From assembly GCA_023488455.1 (NCBI GenBank), contig JAMDDV010000025.1, positions 1 through 64,000 of the forward strand: a stretch of 64,000 nucleotides of DNA. The letters are read 5' to 3'. The notes below the pieces were generated by a model. That model saw only the letters and a program-made list of their open reading frames with translations, was not told the DNA's origin and ran no database searches. The translations under genes were made by a program, and so were the position numbers. Within the stretch, counting starts at the first letter, position 1. Each line of letters opens with the position of its first letter. Shown one piece after another: positions 52,177-61,112 of this stretch. This DNA is from Actinomycetota bacterium. Its GTDB lineage: Bacteria > Actinomycetota > Humimicrobiia > Hakubellales > JAMDDV01.

Positions 52177-53730
52177 ATGAGTTTGCTTGGTATCGATGTG
52201 GGTACGACTGGATGCAAGGCTGTGGCATTCAATTTAGAAGGACGGGTTCTAGGTCATGCCTATAAGGAATATGAACTCGTCTCACCCTATTCTGGCTGGG
52301 TTGAACTTAACCCCTTAGATGTGTGGAGAGTGGTTAAATTAGTTGTGGCCCAAGCGGTTGCAATGGTAGGCGATGACCGGGTTGAAGCTTTAAGCCTATC
52401 AGTATTAGGAGAAGCAGTTATACCGGTGGCAAAAACTGGTGAAATTCTGTATAACGCGGTTACCTCTCCCGATAATCGCTCTATAAAACAAAGCCAAACT
52501 ATGGAGAAAAAGCTGGGACATAGAAAAATATATTCGATAACTGGACAGCCAATCCATCCCTCTCATACCCTTAATAAAATATTGTGGTTCTTGGAAGAGA
52601 GGCCGGATATTTTCGCTAAAACATGGAAGTTCCTTCTATTTGAGGATTTCTTGTTTTTTAAGATGGGCTTAAGACCTACTTTAGATTATTCACTTGCATC
52701 GCGTACTCTTGCTTTTGATATTCATAAAAAGAGGTGGTCAGAGCAGATATTGAGTTATTCAGGAATTAGTGCAGACTTTCTAGCAGATGTCTTACCTTCG
52801 GGCGAGCCAATAGGTGAAATACCGAGTCAAGTGATCGATGAAATGGGCTTATCTGGCAGGGTAATAGCTGTCACTGGTGGTCATGACCAACTTGTTGCTG
52901 CGTTGGGAGCGGGTCTAATAAATGAAGGGATGGCTGTTGACTCTCACGGAACAACTGAGTGCGTGACAGTTGGCTTTAATCATGCTCCTAATTTAAGCAG
53001 TTTGCTGAAACATAATTATCCTTATTATTGCCACGTAAGGCCGGATATGTACGTATCTATAGCATTCAATTACACCGCGGGAAATCTTTTACGCTGGTAT
53101 CGGGATAATTTTGGGTTTCAGGAAATAGACATCAGTAAGAAAACTGGGCGCGATGTGTATGAAATTATCCTTGGGGAAGCGGTAGATGGCCCTACAAATC
53201 TTTTTATTTTGCCTTATTTTGCTGCTAGCGGGACACCATATATGGATGCTCTTGCAAGTGGAGCAGTTATAGGACTGACATTAGAGACCAAAAGGGCTGA
53301 TCTAATAAGAGCCATTATGGAAAGCACTTGTTATGAGTTGAAACTTAATCTTGAACTTTTAGAGGAATCATCTATCGGTATAGAGGAACTAAGAGCAGTG
53401 GGTGGTGCAGCAAGATCACATTCCTGGCTACAGCTAAAGGCAGATATCTGTGATAAGTGTTTTCATTCATTAGGTGTGGAAGAAGTCGGTTGTTTAGGGG
53501 CAGCGATTCTTGCTGGATACGGAGCTGGCATCTTTGACTCTTTTGAGGTGGCTCTTGATCAGATGTTAACTATAAGGGAGACTTTTGAGCCTGATCAAAA
53601 AAGGAATGCTCAATATGTAAAGCGGTACGATCTTTACAAGGAACTCTATCCAAGAATTAAACCGCTGAGTCATCGAATTGCTACCATTAGAGAACCAGAA
53701 GGAATTAATTATGATGCAAAAAAAAGATAA
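52177..53730 (+). CDS. FGGY family carbohydrate kinase (xylulokinase-like)
   Basis: 517 residues. The phosphate loop is LLGIDVGTTGCKAVAFNLEGRVLG, followed by SGWVELNPLDVWRVVK; VTGGHDQLVAALGAGLINEGMAVDSHGTTEC and the nucleotide-site LRAVGGAARSHSWLQLKADICDKCFHSL end the fold. It phosphorylates a ketose, polyol or sugar acid entering through the adjacent importer. FGGY specificity cannot be read from sequence alone. ATG 52177 follows AAAGGATAAGG. Confidence 0.88.
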   Translation: MSLLGIDVGTTGCKAVAFNLEGRVLGHAYKEYELVSPYSGWVELNPLDVWRVVKLVVAQAVAMVGDDRVEALSLSVLGEAVIPVAKTGEILYNAVTSPDNRSIKQSQTMEKKLGHRKIYSITGQPIHPSHTLNKILWFLEERPDIFAKTWKFLLFEDFLFFKMGLRPTLDYSLASRTLAFDIHKKRWSEQILSYSGISADFLADVLPSGEPIGEIPSQVIDEMGLSGRVIAVTGGHDQLVAALGAGLINEGMAVDSHGTTECVTVGFNHAPNLSSLLKHNYPYYCHVRPDMYVSIAFNYTAGNLLRWYRDNFGFQEIDISKKTGRDVYEIILGEAVDGPTNLFILPYFAASGTPYMDALASGAVIGLTLETKRADLIRAIMESTCYELKLNLELLEESSIGIEELRAVGGAARSHSWLQLKADICDKCFHSLGVEEVGCLGAAILAGYGAGIFDSFEVALDQMLTIRETFEPDQKRNAQYVKRYDLYKELYPRIKPLSHRIATIREPEGINYDAKKR

Positions 53731-54697
53731 TAACGATCATTTTTTGATTTCAGCCCTAAGAAGGATGCTTGAGATCCGTCCTTTCGAATCAAAGGTAAAC
53801 GAGCTCTACCTAAGGGGGTTTGTATCAGGCACCATTCACCTCTACTCTGGCCAGGAAGCAGTTGCTGTTGGGGTCTGCTCTAACCTAAAAGATGATGATG
53901 TGATCTTCACTACCCACAGGCCGCATGGCCATGCACTGGCAAAGGGAGCATCAAGGGTTGAGGTATTTGCAGAGATAATGGGGCGATCGGGCGGATGCTG
54001 CCGAGGTAGGGCTGGGTCAATGCACATAGCTGATATCAGAAGAGGCCTCGCCCCAGCGATTGGGATAGTAGCTGCAGGCATACCGATAGCAGCAGGTGCT
54101 GCATTTGCCTTCAAATATCGCAATCTAGATAATGTTGCGGTCTCATTCTTTGGTGATGGCGCAACAAACGAGGGTGCTTTTCATGAGGGGCTAAACATCG
54201 CCTCCATCTGGAACCTACCAGTAGTATACATCTGCGAGAACAACCTATACGGGGTGTCCACAAGAATTGCTTCAACAACTAAAATCGATAGGCTATCGAA
54301 GCGAGCAAACTCCTACGCAATTGATGGCGTAACGATAGATGGAAACGACTTTACCAAAGTATACAAGACGGCCAAAAGTGCGATAGGTAAAGCGCGAAGT
54401 GGAGGTGGGCCAACACTCATTGAATGTCTCACATATCGGCACTGGGGTCACTCAAGAGGGGATCCTGCTAGATATCGTCCTGCTGAAGAGCTCCAAAGCT
54501 GGCTTGCCAGAGATCCCATCATCCTGCTTAAGGATAAGATGATAGCTCGAGGTATATTGAGCGAAGATCAGTTCAAGGCTCTTGAGGCAGAGGTATTAGA
54601 AGAAATCGATAGAGATGCAGAGATCGCACTAGCAAGTCCCCCTCCAGGACCAGGAGAGGTTACTTGCAACGTTTACGCAGGTGACCTAGATGATTGA
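53711..54697 (+). CDS. 2-oxoacid/acetoin dehydrogenase E1 alpha subunit
   Basis: 328 residues. ATG 53711 follows AGAAGGA by seven bases; ATG 53678 further up lacks a site. It shows RRMLEIRPFESKVNELYLRGFVSGTIHLYSGQEAVAVGV and the TPP motif GDGATNEGAFHEGLNIASIWNLPVVYICENNLYG. It is related to the alpha half of the fused E1 at 41817 but clearly diverged, and belongs to the acetoin/pyruvate dehydrogenase group. The first 20 bases overlap the kinase gene. The beta subunit overlaps its end. Confidence 0.9.
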   Translation: MMQKKDNNDHFLISALRRMLEIRPFESKVNELYLRGFVSGTIHLYSGQEAVAVGVCSNLKDDDVIFTTHRPHGHALAKGASRVEVFAEIMGRSGGCCRGRAGSMHIADIRRGLAPAIGIVAAGIPIAAGAAFAFKYRNLDNVAVSFFGDGATNEGAFHEGLNIASIWNLPVVYICENNLYGVSTRIASTTKIDRLSKRANSYAIDGVTIDGNDFTKVYKTAKSAIGKARSGGGPTLIECLTYRHWGHSRGDPARYRPAEELQSWLARDPIILLKDKMIARGILSEDQFKALEAEVLEEIDRDAEIALASPPPGPGEVTCNVYAGDLDD

Positions 54698-55712
54698 GCA
54701 AAGGAAAAAATTGACCATCGTCGAGGCGCTAAGAGCTGCGCTGCGCGATGAGATGAGATCAGATGAAAGCGTATATGTAATTGGAGAGGACGTCAGGATA
54801 GGTGGATCATTTGGCATCACTATAGGCCTTTTTGCTGAGTTTGGTGAGAGGAGGGTACTTGATACACCGATATCTGAGAGCGGATACATCGGCCTATCAA
54901 TAGGTTCTTCGATGTTTGGGCTTAGGCCTGTTGCTGACTTTCAGTTCAGCGACTTTGTGATGTGCTCTATGGACCAGATAATAAATCAGGCAGCCAAGCT
55001 TAGGTACATGTCAGGTGGACAGGTGAAGCTGCCCATGGTAGTGAGGTTTCCAGGTGGAAATAACGGAAGAGGGGCTCAGCATGCCCAAAGTCTTGAGTCA
55101 TACTTTGCCCACACCCCTGGGCTCATCGTCATAGCTGTCTCTACGCCTAAAGACGGCTATGGTCTTCTTCGCGCTGCCATCAGAGATGATAACCCTGTAA
55201 TGTTCTTTGAGCACAAGCTGCTCTATGGTAGTAAAGGACTATCTCTAACAGATGGAGGTGAACCAGATAGAGACTTCATCTACGAGGGTGATGAGGTAAT
55301 CCTGCCCATAGGTAAGGCAGATGTTAAACTGGAAGGCAAGCACCTCAGCCTTGTAGCAACCCATCTCATGCTCTACAGGAGCCTTGAGGCTGCTAATGAG
55401 CTTGCATCTGATGGGATCTACGTTGAGGTCATAGATCCGCGCACGCTTGCCCCATATGATCACAAGACCATAGTTAACTCAGTAAACAAGACAGGTAAAT
55501 TGCTTGTGGTCGAGGAGGAAAACCCCATCTGCAGTTGGGGGGCATCTCTTATTGCGGATATGGTCGAGCTAACCGGTTCTCGCATAAAGGCAAAGAGAAT
55601 CTCAAGTCCCAACAGCCCAGTTCCCTATGCAAAAGAGTTAATCGATAATTATGTTCCTTCGAAGGATAGGATTAAGAATACGATACTTGATATGTTAGAG
55701 AGAGGATATTAA
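54690..55712 (+). CDS. 2-oxoacid/acetoin dehydrogenase E1 beta subunit
   Basis: 340 residues. TIVEALRAALRDEMRSDESVYVIGEDVRIGGSFG, DTPISESGYIGLSIGSSMFGLRPVADFQFSDFVM, GAQHAQSLESYFAHTPGLIVIAVSTPKDGYGLLRAAIRDDNPVMFFEHKLLY and EVIDPRTLAPYDHKTIVNSV are standard E1 beta segments. It starts eight bases before the alpha stop and abuts the lipoyl-domain gene. With alpha it forms the TPP-dependent decarboxylating component. Confidence 0.92.
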   Translation: MIEQRKKLTIVEALRAALRDEMRSDESVYVIGEDVRIGGSFGITIGLFAEFGERRVLDTPISESGYIGLSIGSSMFGLRPVADFQFSDFVMCSMDQIINQAAKLRYMSGGQVKLPMVVRFPGGNNGRGAQHAQSLESYFAHTPGLIVIAVSTPKDGYGLLRAAIRDDNPVMFFEHKLLYGSKGLSLTDGGEPDRDFIYEGDEVILPIGKADVKLEGKHLSLVATHLMLYRSLEAANELASDGIYVEVIDPRTLAPYDHKTIVNSVNKTGKLLVVEEENPICSWGASLIADMVELTGSRIKAKRISSPNSPVPYAKELIDNYVPSKDRIKNTILDMLERGY

Positions 55713-55946
55713 ATGACCAATGAAATAATCATTCCCGATATCTCAGAGGTATCAAGCGAACTAAAGATTATTGCCTGGAAGAAGAAGATCGGAGATCCTG
55801 TTAAGAAGGGCGATGTGCTCTTAGAGATCGAGACGGATAAGGCAAACGTGGAGATAGAGAGCTTTGCTGATGGAGTCCTAAAGGAGATTAAGGTAGCTGA
55901 GGGGGAAATAGTCACCCCTAAAATGGTAGTGGGTATAATAGATTAA
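55713..55946 (+). CDS. Free-standing lipoyl (biotinyl_lipoyl) domain protein
   Basis: 77 residues forming one complete lipoyl domain. It has IIAWKKKIGDPVKKGDVLLEIETDKANVEIESFADGVL with the lipoylation lysine in ETDKA, then IKVAEGEIVTPKMVVGIID. Normal E2 proteins carry this domain joined to a peripheral-subunit-binding and an acyltransferase domain; both are absent, and the frame is intact with its own start and stop. It abuts the E1 beta stop (TAAATG). It probably shuttles intermediates from the E1 pair to another enzyme encoded elsewhere. Confidence 0.9.
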   Translation: MTNEIIIPDISEVSSELKIIAWKKKIGDPVKKGDVLLEIETDKANVEIESFADGVLKEIKVAEGEIVTPKMVVGIID

Positions 55947-55982
55947 ATCCTTTAGATAAAATACCTTTAAAGGATGACAGTT

Positions 55983-56444
55983 ATGCTAATGAAAAAGAGG
56001 ATAGCCATAGCCTGCGATGATGCAGGTATCAGCTTAAAAGAGATAATAAAGAAGTTCCTATCCGACTCTAACGTTGAGTTTGGTGATCTGGGCATCCATG
56101 AAGATGAAAAGGTTGACTATCCTGATATTGCGCTTCGCGTTGCAAGGAAAATAGCAGATGGCATATACGAAAGGGGAATACTGATATGCGGCACTGGCAT
56201 CGGCATGTCAATAGTTGCAAATAAGGTGCCGGGCATAAGGGCTGCGCTGTGCCATGATACCTACTCTGCAGAACGATCCCGCAAGAGCAATGATGCGCAG
56301 ATAATCACAATGGGAGCCAGGGTCATTGGGCCAGAGCTAGCTAAAAAGATAATAGACACATGGCTTAAATCAGAATTTGAAGGAGGCAACTCAGCAAGGA
56401 AAGTGCAGAGAATAATTGAGATAGATAAGGACAGGGCTATCTGA
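55983..56444 (+). CDS. RpiB/LacA/LacB family sugar-phosphate isomerase
   Basis: 153 residues. ATG 55983 lies nine bases after AAAGGA. The fold is recognised by KRIAIACDDAGISLKEIIKKFL, VDYPDIALRVARKIADGIYERGILICGTGIGMSIVANKVPGIRAALCHDTYSAERSRKSNDAQIITMGARVIG. Catalytic Cys is in ICGTGIG. It isomerises ribose-5-phosphate or a related aldose-phosphate. The last base of the stop is shared with the beginning of a duplicated rhodanese fragment, so a recombination junction lies right at its end. Confidence 0.9.
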   Translation: MLMKKRIAIACDDAGISLKEIIKKFLSDSNVEFGDLGIHEDEKVDYPDIALRVARKIADGIYERGILICGTGIGMSIVANKVPGIRAALCHDTYSAERSRKSNDAQIITMGARVIGPELAKKIIDTWLKSEFEGGNSARKVQRIIEIDKDRAI

Positions 56445-56685
56445 AAAGGAATATAAAAACGGATATATTGGCAATGCAATCAACCTTCCGATAGATTCAC
56501 TGCGGAATAACCTGGATAAAGTAAGGAGGGATAAGCCAACAGTTATTTACTGTTCGGAAGGTTACAGGTCCTATCATGCTTATAAGATCTTAAAACATTA
56601 TGGAGTAACGTATATAGCTAATCTGACGGGTGGTTACAGTGTCTTCGAACTCGTCAGAAAATCCACTGTCCTTTTTATGGAATGA
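56443..56685 (+). pseudogene. Duplicated C-terminal rhodanese fragment of the CoADR-RHD gene
   Basis: The frame from GAA 56443 to TGA 56683 reads EKEYKNGYIGNAI, RRDKPTVIYCSEGYRSYHAY and LTGGYSVFELVRKST, nearly identical to codons 477-552 of the gene at 37810-39471 (DNA from 39238 on). Both the active-site Cys loop and the tail are kept, but it has no start codon or N-terminal half. It begins exactly where rpiB ends. This is a remnant of a duplicated copy, probably truncated by the insertion of the upstream cluster. The remaining 56686-56781 holds no gene. Confidence 0.85.
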
Positions 56686-56781
56686 AAAGGGTAATAATCT
56701 TATGAATAGAGTAATGAATAAGGTAATTACTAAGTTTATTGGTGTTTTTCTACTGCATTAATCTTTTGAATTCATCTACTG

Positions 56782-57048
56782 TTAAATTTGAGTCCTTAAG
56801 CAGTTACTCGTGGCAGCTTTCCACTCATATTGCAACTTCAAGGATGTCAAGCTTACTGATTCGGGTTGAGGTATTTCTTCTCCATCCGCTAATCTATCTT
56901 CTAAATGAAGGCGAATGGCATCCTTTATGTTCTCTAAAACTTCCTCATAAGTATTGCCTTGGGTGTAGCACCCCTGCAACGCGGGGCAGAAAGCAAAAAA
57001 ACCTTCTTGGTCTTTTTCAATAATTACCGAAAACCTAAAAGTTCTCAT
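56782..57048 (-). CDS. HicB-like antitoxin family protein
   Basis: 88 residues. The HicB fold reads FRFSVIIEKDQEGFFAFCPALQGCYTQGNTYEEVLENIKDAIRLHLEDRLADGEEIPQP, a standard partly degenerate RNase-H-like antitoxin. The last 22 residues (after about 65) do not look like the family and contain an odd Trp/Cys tail, so the end may be altered. HicB usually pairs with the HicA toxin gene, but neither flank holds a HicA-like frame. It may be a remnant or act alone. Confidence 0.75.
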   Translation of the reverse strand: MRTFRFSVIIEKDQEGFFAFCPALQGCYTQGNTYEEVLENIKDAIRLHLEDRLADGEEIPQPESVSLTSLKLQYEWKAATSNCLRTQI

Positions 57049-57291
57049 AGTTCTTTACTTAAGTTAAAATCCTTACCTAATCCAAAAATTTATCTTAAAC
57101 TTTTTGCAATTGTACCATAATATTTAATGTAGCTGTCTTGCAGCGAAAGCATTTGGAAGCATTTTGAATTTCGTAGTAAAACAATACTGACTCACCTGAT
57201 ACTATGTTAATTAGTCATAATTACATATTAAGTGCAGATTTTTCATGGCATAAATTTGAAAGAAAATGCGAGAATTAACAAAGTGAAGCTA

Positions 57292-57636
57292 ATGATCAGG
57301 TTAAAACGTGTTTACGAAGAGCCTTCAAAGGATGACGGTTTCAGAATATTGGTTGAGCGGCTTTGGCCGCGTGCTCTCACAAAGGAGCGTGCAGCCGTAG
57401 ATTTGTGGCTTAAGGATATAGCACCGAGCTCAGAACTCCGAACCTGGTTTAGTCATGATATTACAAAATGGGAGCAGTTCCGTGAGCGCTACTGGGTTGA
57501 ACTTTCTGAAAAGGATGATTTGATCAACATTCTAAAACAAAGAAGCAAAGATGGAATAGTTACCTTTGTTTACGCGGCTCATGACGAGAAACATAACAGC
57601 GCTGTGGCTCTTAAGGCTTTTCTCAAGAAATACTAA
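57292..57636 (+). CDS. DUF488 family protein
   Basis: 114 residues from ATG 57292; the frame continues upstream to GTG 57232, but only from 57292 does it match the family ([56 protein letters not shown], then [22 protein letters not shown]). YeaO/DUF488 proteins are small, uncharacterised cytosolic proteins. It lies between a HicB gene and a broken membrane gene, all converging in different directions. No operon partner is seen. The 57049-57291 stretch before it is AT-rich with nothing recognised. Confidence 0.82.
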   Translation: MIRLKRVYEEPSKDDGFRILVERLWPRALTKERAAVDLWLKDIAPSSELRTWFSHDITKWEQFRERYWVELSEKDDLINILKQRSKDGIVTFVYAAHDEKHNSAVALKAFLKKY

Positions 57637-58081
57637 ACTATTTGTTTTGGAGCGTGGGCGCTTGAATGTGCAACAGCATTTTTACTTATGGAAGCAGCAA
57701 TGATTATAATTGCCCCAACTAGCAGGATAGCCCACCCCCATCGTAGTCGAGAATAATGCAGTGCAAGTCTCCCTAATTCTCTGAAAGGATCATCAATTAA
57801 ATTGCGTTCCAGCATAGAACTCGCTTGTGTGACTCGAATTCTAAAGTTTACAATGTGAAAATCATTACTGCAAGTGAACCAAGACCAGTCACCAGCAGCC
57901 ATTTGTAATTCTTTAAAAGTATAAGACTTGTAGCTGCAAGAGAAAGGATGATAATGCCATCTGTTCTGCTATTTTGAAAATAGCTCAAATTACCTGTGAA
58001 CGGAAGGTTGAAGATCGGTGTAAAAATTCCAATAATGAGAATAACAAAACCAATTAGACCAAGTATAAATCTTTTATTCAT
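57633..58081 (-). pseudogene. Frameshifted small membrane protein
   Basis: Two adjoining frames on the minus strand read as one protein. The first (58081-57848) begins MNKRFILGLIGFVILIIGIF with two membrane spans and ends VTGLGSLAVMIFTL. The second (to 57633) continues from about IVNFRIRVTQASSMLERNLIDDPFRELGRL to a third span (WGWAILLVGAIIIIAASI). The break lies at about 57846-57860, where a one-base shift restores continuity. Function unknown. The start has a GAAGAGAT site. It could be a true pseudogene or an assembly error. Confidence 0.65.
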
Positions 58082-58208
58082 ATCTCTTCAGTTTAATACC
58101 ATTTAGCCTCTTAGCTCTTTTTTGGTATTCTTGTGACGATTATAGGTTAATATAGTAATTATTATATCACCTACGAAATTGCTGAAGGAAAGAAGGGATG
58201 GTGAGAAC

Positions 58209-58411
58209 ATGATTAAAAATCTCTATCAGGAGCGCTTAGAAAGGTGCGGTAATTTGATGAAAGCTTATGAGCTTGACATTTTGCTGCTAACCAAACCGTC
58301 CAACATGTTTTACCTGACAGGTGATGGGCGTTTGTGTGGATACAATAGTCATCAAGAAGGATGAGCCAACAATCCTGACAGATTACTCACGAAGTTTGTA
58401 GCTAAAAAATA
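58209..58411 (+). pseudogene. Truncated, frameshifted M24/creatinase N-terminal fragment
   Basis: ATG 58209 opens the start of an Xaa-Pro peptidase-like protein (YQERLERCGNLMKAYELDILLLTKPSNMFYLTGDGRLC). A one-base shift near 58345 moves the expected continuation (VIKKDEPTILTDYS) to the next frame, which soon stops (TAG near 58409). No catalytic domain follows. It is clearly dead. The stretch 58412-58490 before the next gene shows no gene. Confidence 0.75.
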
Positions 58412-58490
58412 TTCATTACTGGTTGCATAAGACCATGTAACGAATTAAAATTTCACCGTCTCTTTCTTTTCTTCAAAAGGGGTATTGCAG

Positions 58491-59735
58491 ATGTTCTTTG
58501 CAAGCAAGCTTCAAAATATCAGGGTAATGGATAGCGCTGGAGAGCTGGCAGGATACGTCAAGGACCTGGTAGCGACGTTTTCAAAAAAATACCCCAGGAT
58601 CACCTCAATTTTGATCAAGCGCATGTTTGAGCCTGATGTGCTGGTCTCATGGAACCAGGTTCGCAGCTTTGAGGAGTCCGAAGTCTTTCTTTCCTGCAAG
58701 AAGGATAAAATTGAGCATATTGAATTGAAAGAGGATGAGGTCCTGATAATAAAGGACATCCTCGATAAGCAAATCGTGGATACAGAGGGCAAAAAGCTGA
58801 TAAGGGTACAGGATATCAAGCTCGCCCGCATAGGTTCGGGGATCAGGGTAATTGCTGTGGATATCAGCAGCACGTCCGTTCTTCGCAGGCTCGGCCTTGG
58901 TTTTCTGGCTGACTGGATCGCTACCAGGATTAAACCGAATCTCATAGATTGGGCTAACGTTGAGTTGATCGGAAGCAATGTTCACAATGTAAAGCTAACT
59001 GTTTCCCATGAAAAGTTAAAACTCCTTCACCCTGCGGATATTGCCGACCTGGTTAACGAGATGGCTCCGGATCAGCGAGCTGCCGTCCTGTCCTCGCTTG
59101 ACAACGAGGTTGCGGCTGATGCCATTGGGGAGATGGAGGACAGCTACCAGGCAAACGTCATTTCGGATATGGAGAGCGAAAGGGCTTCCGATATCCTTGA
59201 GGAAATGGATCCAGATGAAGCTGCTGACCTGATTGCAGACCTACCTGAAGAAAAAGCCGAAGAGCTGCTAGATTTAATGGAGGAGGATGAGGCACGCGAG
59301 ATTCGACAGCTGCTTCAATATCCTGAGGATACTGCTGGCGGAATAATGACGACCGAGTATTTCGCCATAAATGAGAATCTGACGGTAAGCGAGGCACTGG
59401 ATCTAATCAGGAAACACAAACCTGAAGCTGAATCCATTTATTACGTATATGTTGTTGATAATAGCAATCGCCTGCGCGGTGTGATTTCTTTGGTCAACCT
59501 AGTGACCAGTTCACCTGAATTTCGCATCTCTGCAATCATGAACGAAAAAGTGGTCAAGGTCGGGCTTACGACGAAGCATTATGAGGTTGCAAAGGTCGTG
59601 GCAAAGTATAACCTGCTGGCTGTGCCTGTGGTTGATGAAAATAATACCCTCATGGGTATTGTCACGGTCGATGACGCTATCGACATAGTCATTCCTACTG
59701 CTTATAAAAAGAGGATTCCGAGAATTTATTCTTAA
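58491..59735 (+). CDS. PRC-barrel / MgtE N-terminal / CBS domain protein without membrane part
   Basis: 414 residues from ATG 58491, eight bases after AAGGGG. Residues 1-160 look like two PRC-barrel segments (FFASKLQNIRVMDSAGELAGYVKDLV; LDKQIVDTEGKKLIRVQDIKLAR). Residues 175-280 are the MgtE N-terminal superhelix (LHPADIADLVNEMAPDQRAAVLSSLDNEVAADAIGEM, repeats rich in Glu/Asp), ending LLQYPEDTAGGIMTTEY. CBS repeats occupy 285-405. The MgtE membrane domain is absent. The downstream NRAMP-related transporter gene, 114 bases away, is the likely partner, as the regulatory Mg2+ sensor of MgtE. Regulatory role inferred. Confidence 0.88.
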   Translation: MFFASKLQNIRVMDSAGELAGYVKDLVATFSKKYPRITSILIKRMFEPDVLVSWNQVRSFEESEVFLSCKKDKIEHIELKEDEVLIIKDILDKQIVDTEGKKLIRVQDIKLARIGSGIRVIAVDISSTSVLRRLGLGFLADWIATRIKPNLIDWANVELIGSNVHNVKLTVSHEKLKLLHPADIADLVNEMAPDQRAAVLSSLDNEVAADAIGEMEDSYQANVISDMESERASDILEEMDPDEAADLIADLPEEKAEELLDLMEEDEAREIRQLLQYPEDTAGGIMTTEYFAINENLTVSEALDLIRKHKPEAESIYYVYVVDNSNRLRGVISLVNLVTSSPEFRISAIMNEKVVKVGLTTKHYEVAKVVAKYNLLAVPVVDENNTLMGIVTVDDAIDIVIPTAYKKRIPRIYS

Positions 59736-59849
59736 ATTCTATTAATAAGTTTAGTTTTCAGGGCTAATTACAAATTTAGCCTGGATTGTATGTTTTAAAG
59801 ATAAATCTTTCCGAAAATTAAGCGTGTGAGCTTGTTCCTGGAGTGGGAA

Positions 59850-61112
59850 ATGAATGTACTGAAGCGCGCAGCAAAAAAAATAAATTTTAGAAGTATCATA
59901 TTTTTCCTGTCGATCTTAGGCCCGGGGATAATCACTGCTAATGTTGACAACGACGCTGGTGGAATAACCACCTATTCGCTTGCCGGTGCACGCTACGGAT
60001 ATTCTATGCTCTGGACGCTTATTCCCATAACGATTGCCCTGATCATAACCCAGGAGATGTGCTCAAGGATGGGTGCGGTAACCGGGAAGGGTCTGGCAGA
60101 CCTCATTCGCGAGAATTATGGTATAAAGGTGACCTTTTACCTTATGATAGCTTTATTCATCGCTAACCTTGGCACGCTCTCTGCGGAGTTTGCTGGATGG
60201 GCAGCGAGTCTGGAGATTTTTGGCGTCAACAAGTACATTTCAGTGCCCATTGCTGGCCTTGTCGTCTGGTGGCTCGTGTTTAAAGGCTCGCACAGGTTAG
60301 TGGAAAGGGTCTTTCTGATACTCTGCACAGTGTATTTCACGTATGTCATCTCGGGGTTCATGGCAAAACCAGACTGGTCTGCTGTGGCAAAGGGGACGCT
60401 AATCCCATCATTCAGTTTTGAGAGTGGGTACGTGCTGATGTTGGTGGGCGTGATCGGCACAACAATAACCCCCTGGATGCAGTTTTACCTGCAGTCTGCT
60501 GTTGTGGATAAAGGGATAACAATCGATCAGTATAAGGCGTCGAGGCTTGACGTCGTCATCGGCTGTATTATCACTGATATCATAGCATTCTTCATAATTG
60601 TAACCAGTGCAGCAGAACTTTTCACCAAGAACATCAAGGTGGAGACAGCCGCTGATGCCGCTTTTGCGCTGGCACCGTTAGCAGGGCAGTATGCGAAGAT
60701 CCTGTTTGCGGTCGGGCTTGCCAACGCCTCACTTTTTGCTGCCTCGATATTACCGCTTGCAGTGGCTTATTACATCTGCGAAGGAATGGGATGGGAAGCA
60801 GGAGTAGGGAAGAAGTTCAGGGATGCGCCGCAGTTCTTTAGCATATATACTGCGCTGATAATAATCGGTGTGGGTATAATATTAATACCACGGGTCCCGC
60901 TTCTTGAGCTTATGCTCACTTCCCAGGTGGTCAACGGGATAATGCTGCCGTTCGTACTGATCTTCATACTTCAGTTGATAAACAAAAGGGAGCTCATGGG
61001 AGAGTATGTGAATTCGAGGACCTATAATGTTTTTGCATGGGTGAGCACGATAATAATGATCGCGCTCACAGTTGTCCTGGTCATCACCTCATTTTTCCCT
61101 ACTGCTATCTGA
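59850..61112 (+). CDS. NRAMP-related divalent metal transporter
   Basis: 420 residues with eleven or so membrane spans. ATG 59850 follows GGAG by six bases. The TM1 metal motif, DPGN in true NRAMPs, is VDNDAGGITTYSLAGA (33-46), and TM6, normally A-x-x-M-P-H, is GTTITPWMQFYLQS (203-216), so the metal-binding Met and His are replaced by Thr and Trp. These changes are those reported for NRAMP-related magnesium transporters (NRMT) rather than Mn/Fe carriers. The gene follows an MgtE-N/CBS regulator-like gene, supporting Mg2+ or similar hard ions. The 3' end overlaps the convergent DedA gene by 24 bases. Confidence 0.88.
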   Translation: MNVLKRAAKKINFRSIIFFLSILGPGIITANVDNDAGGITTYSLAGARYGYSMLWTLIPITIALIITQEMCSRMGAVTGKGLADLIRENYGIKVTFYLMIALFIANLGTLSAEFAGWAASLEIFGVNKYISVPIAGLVVWWLVFKGSHRLVERVFLILCTVYFTYVISGFMAKPDWSAVAKGTLIPSFSFESGYVLMLVGVIGTTITPWMQFYLQSAVVDKGITIDQYKASRLDVVIGCIITDIIAFFIIVTSAAELFTKNIKVETAADAAFALAPLAGQYAKILFAVGLANASLFAASILPLAVAYYICEGMGWEAGVGKKFRDAPQFFSIYTALIIIGVGIILIPRVPLLELMLTSQVVNGIMLPFVLIFILQLINKRELMGEYVNSRTYNVFAWVSTIIMIALTVVLVITSFFPTAI

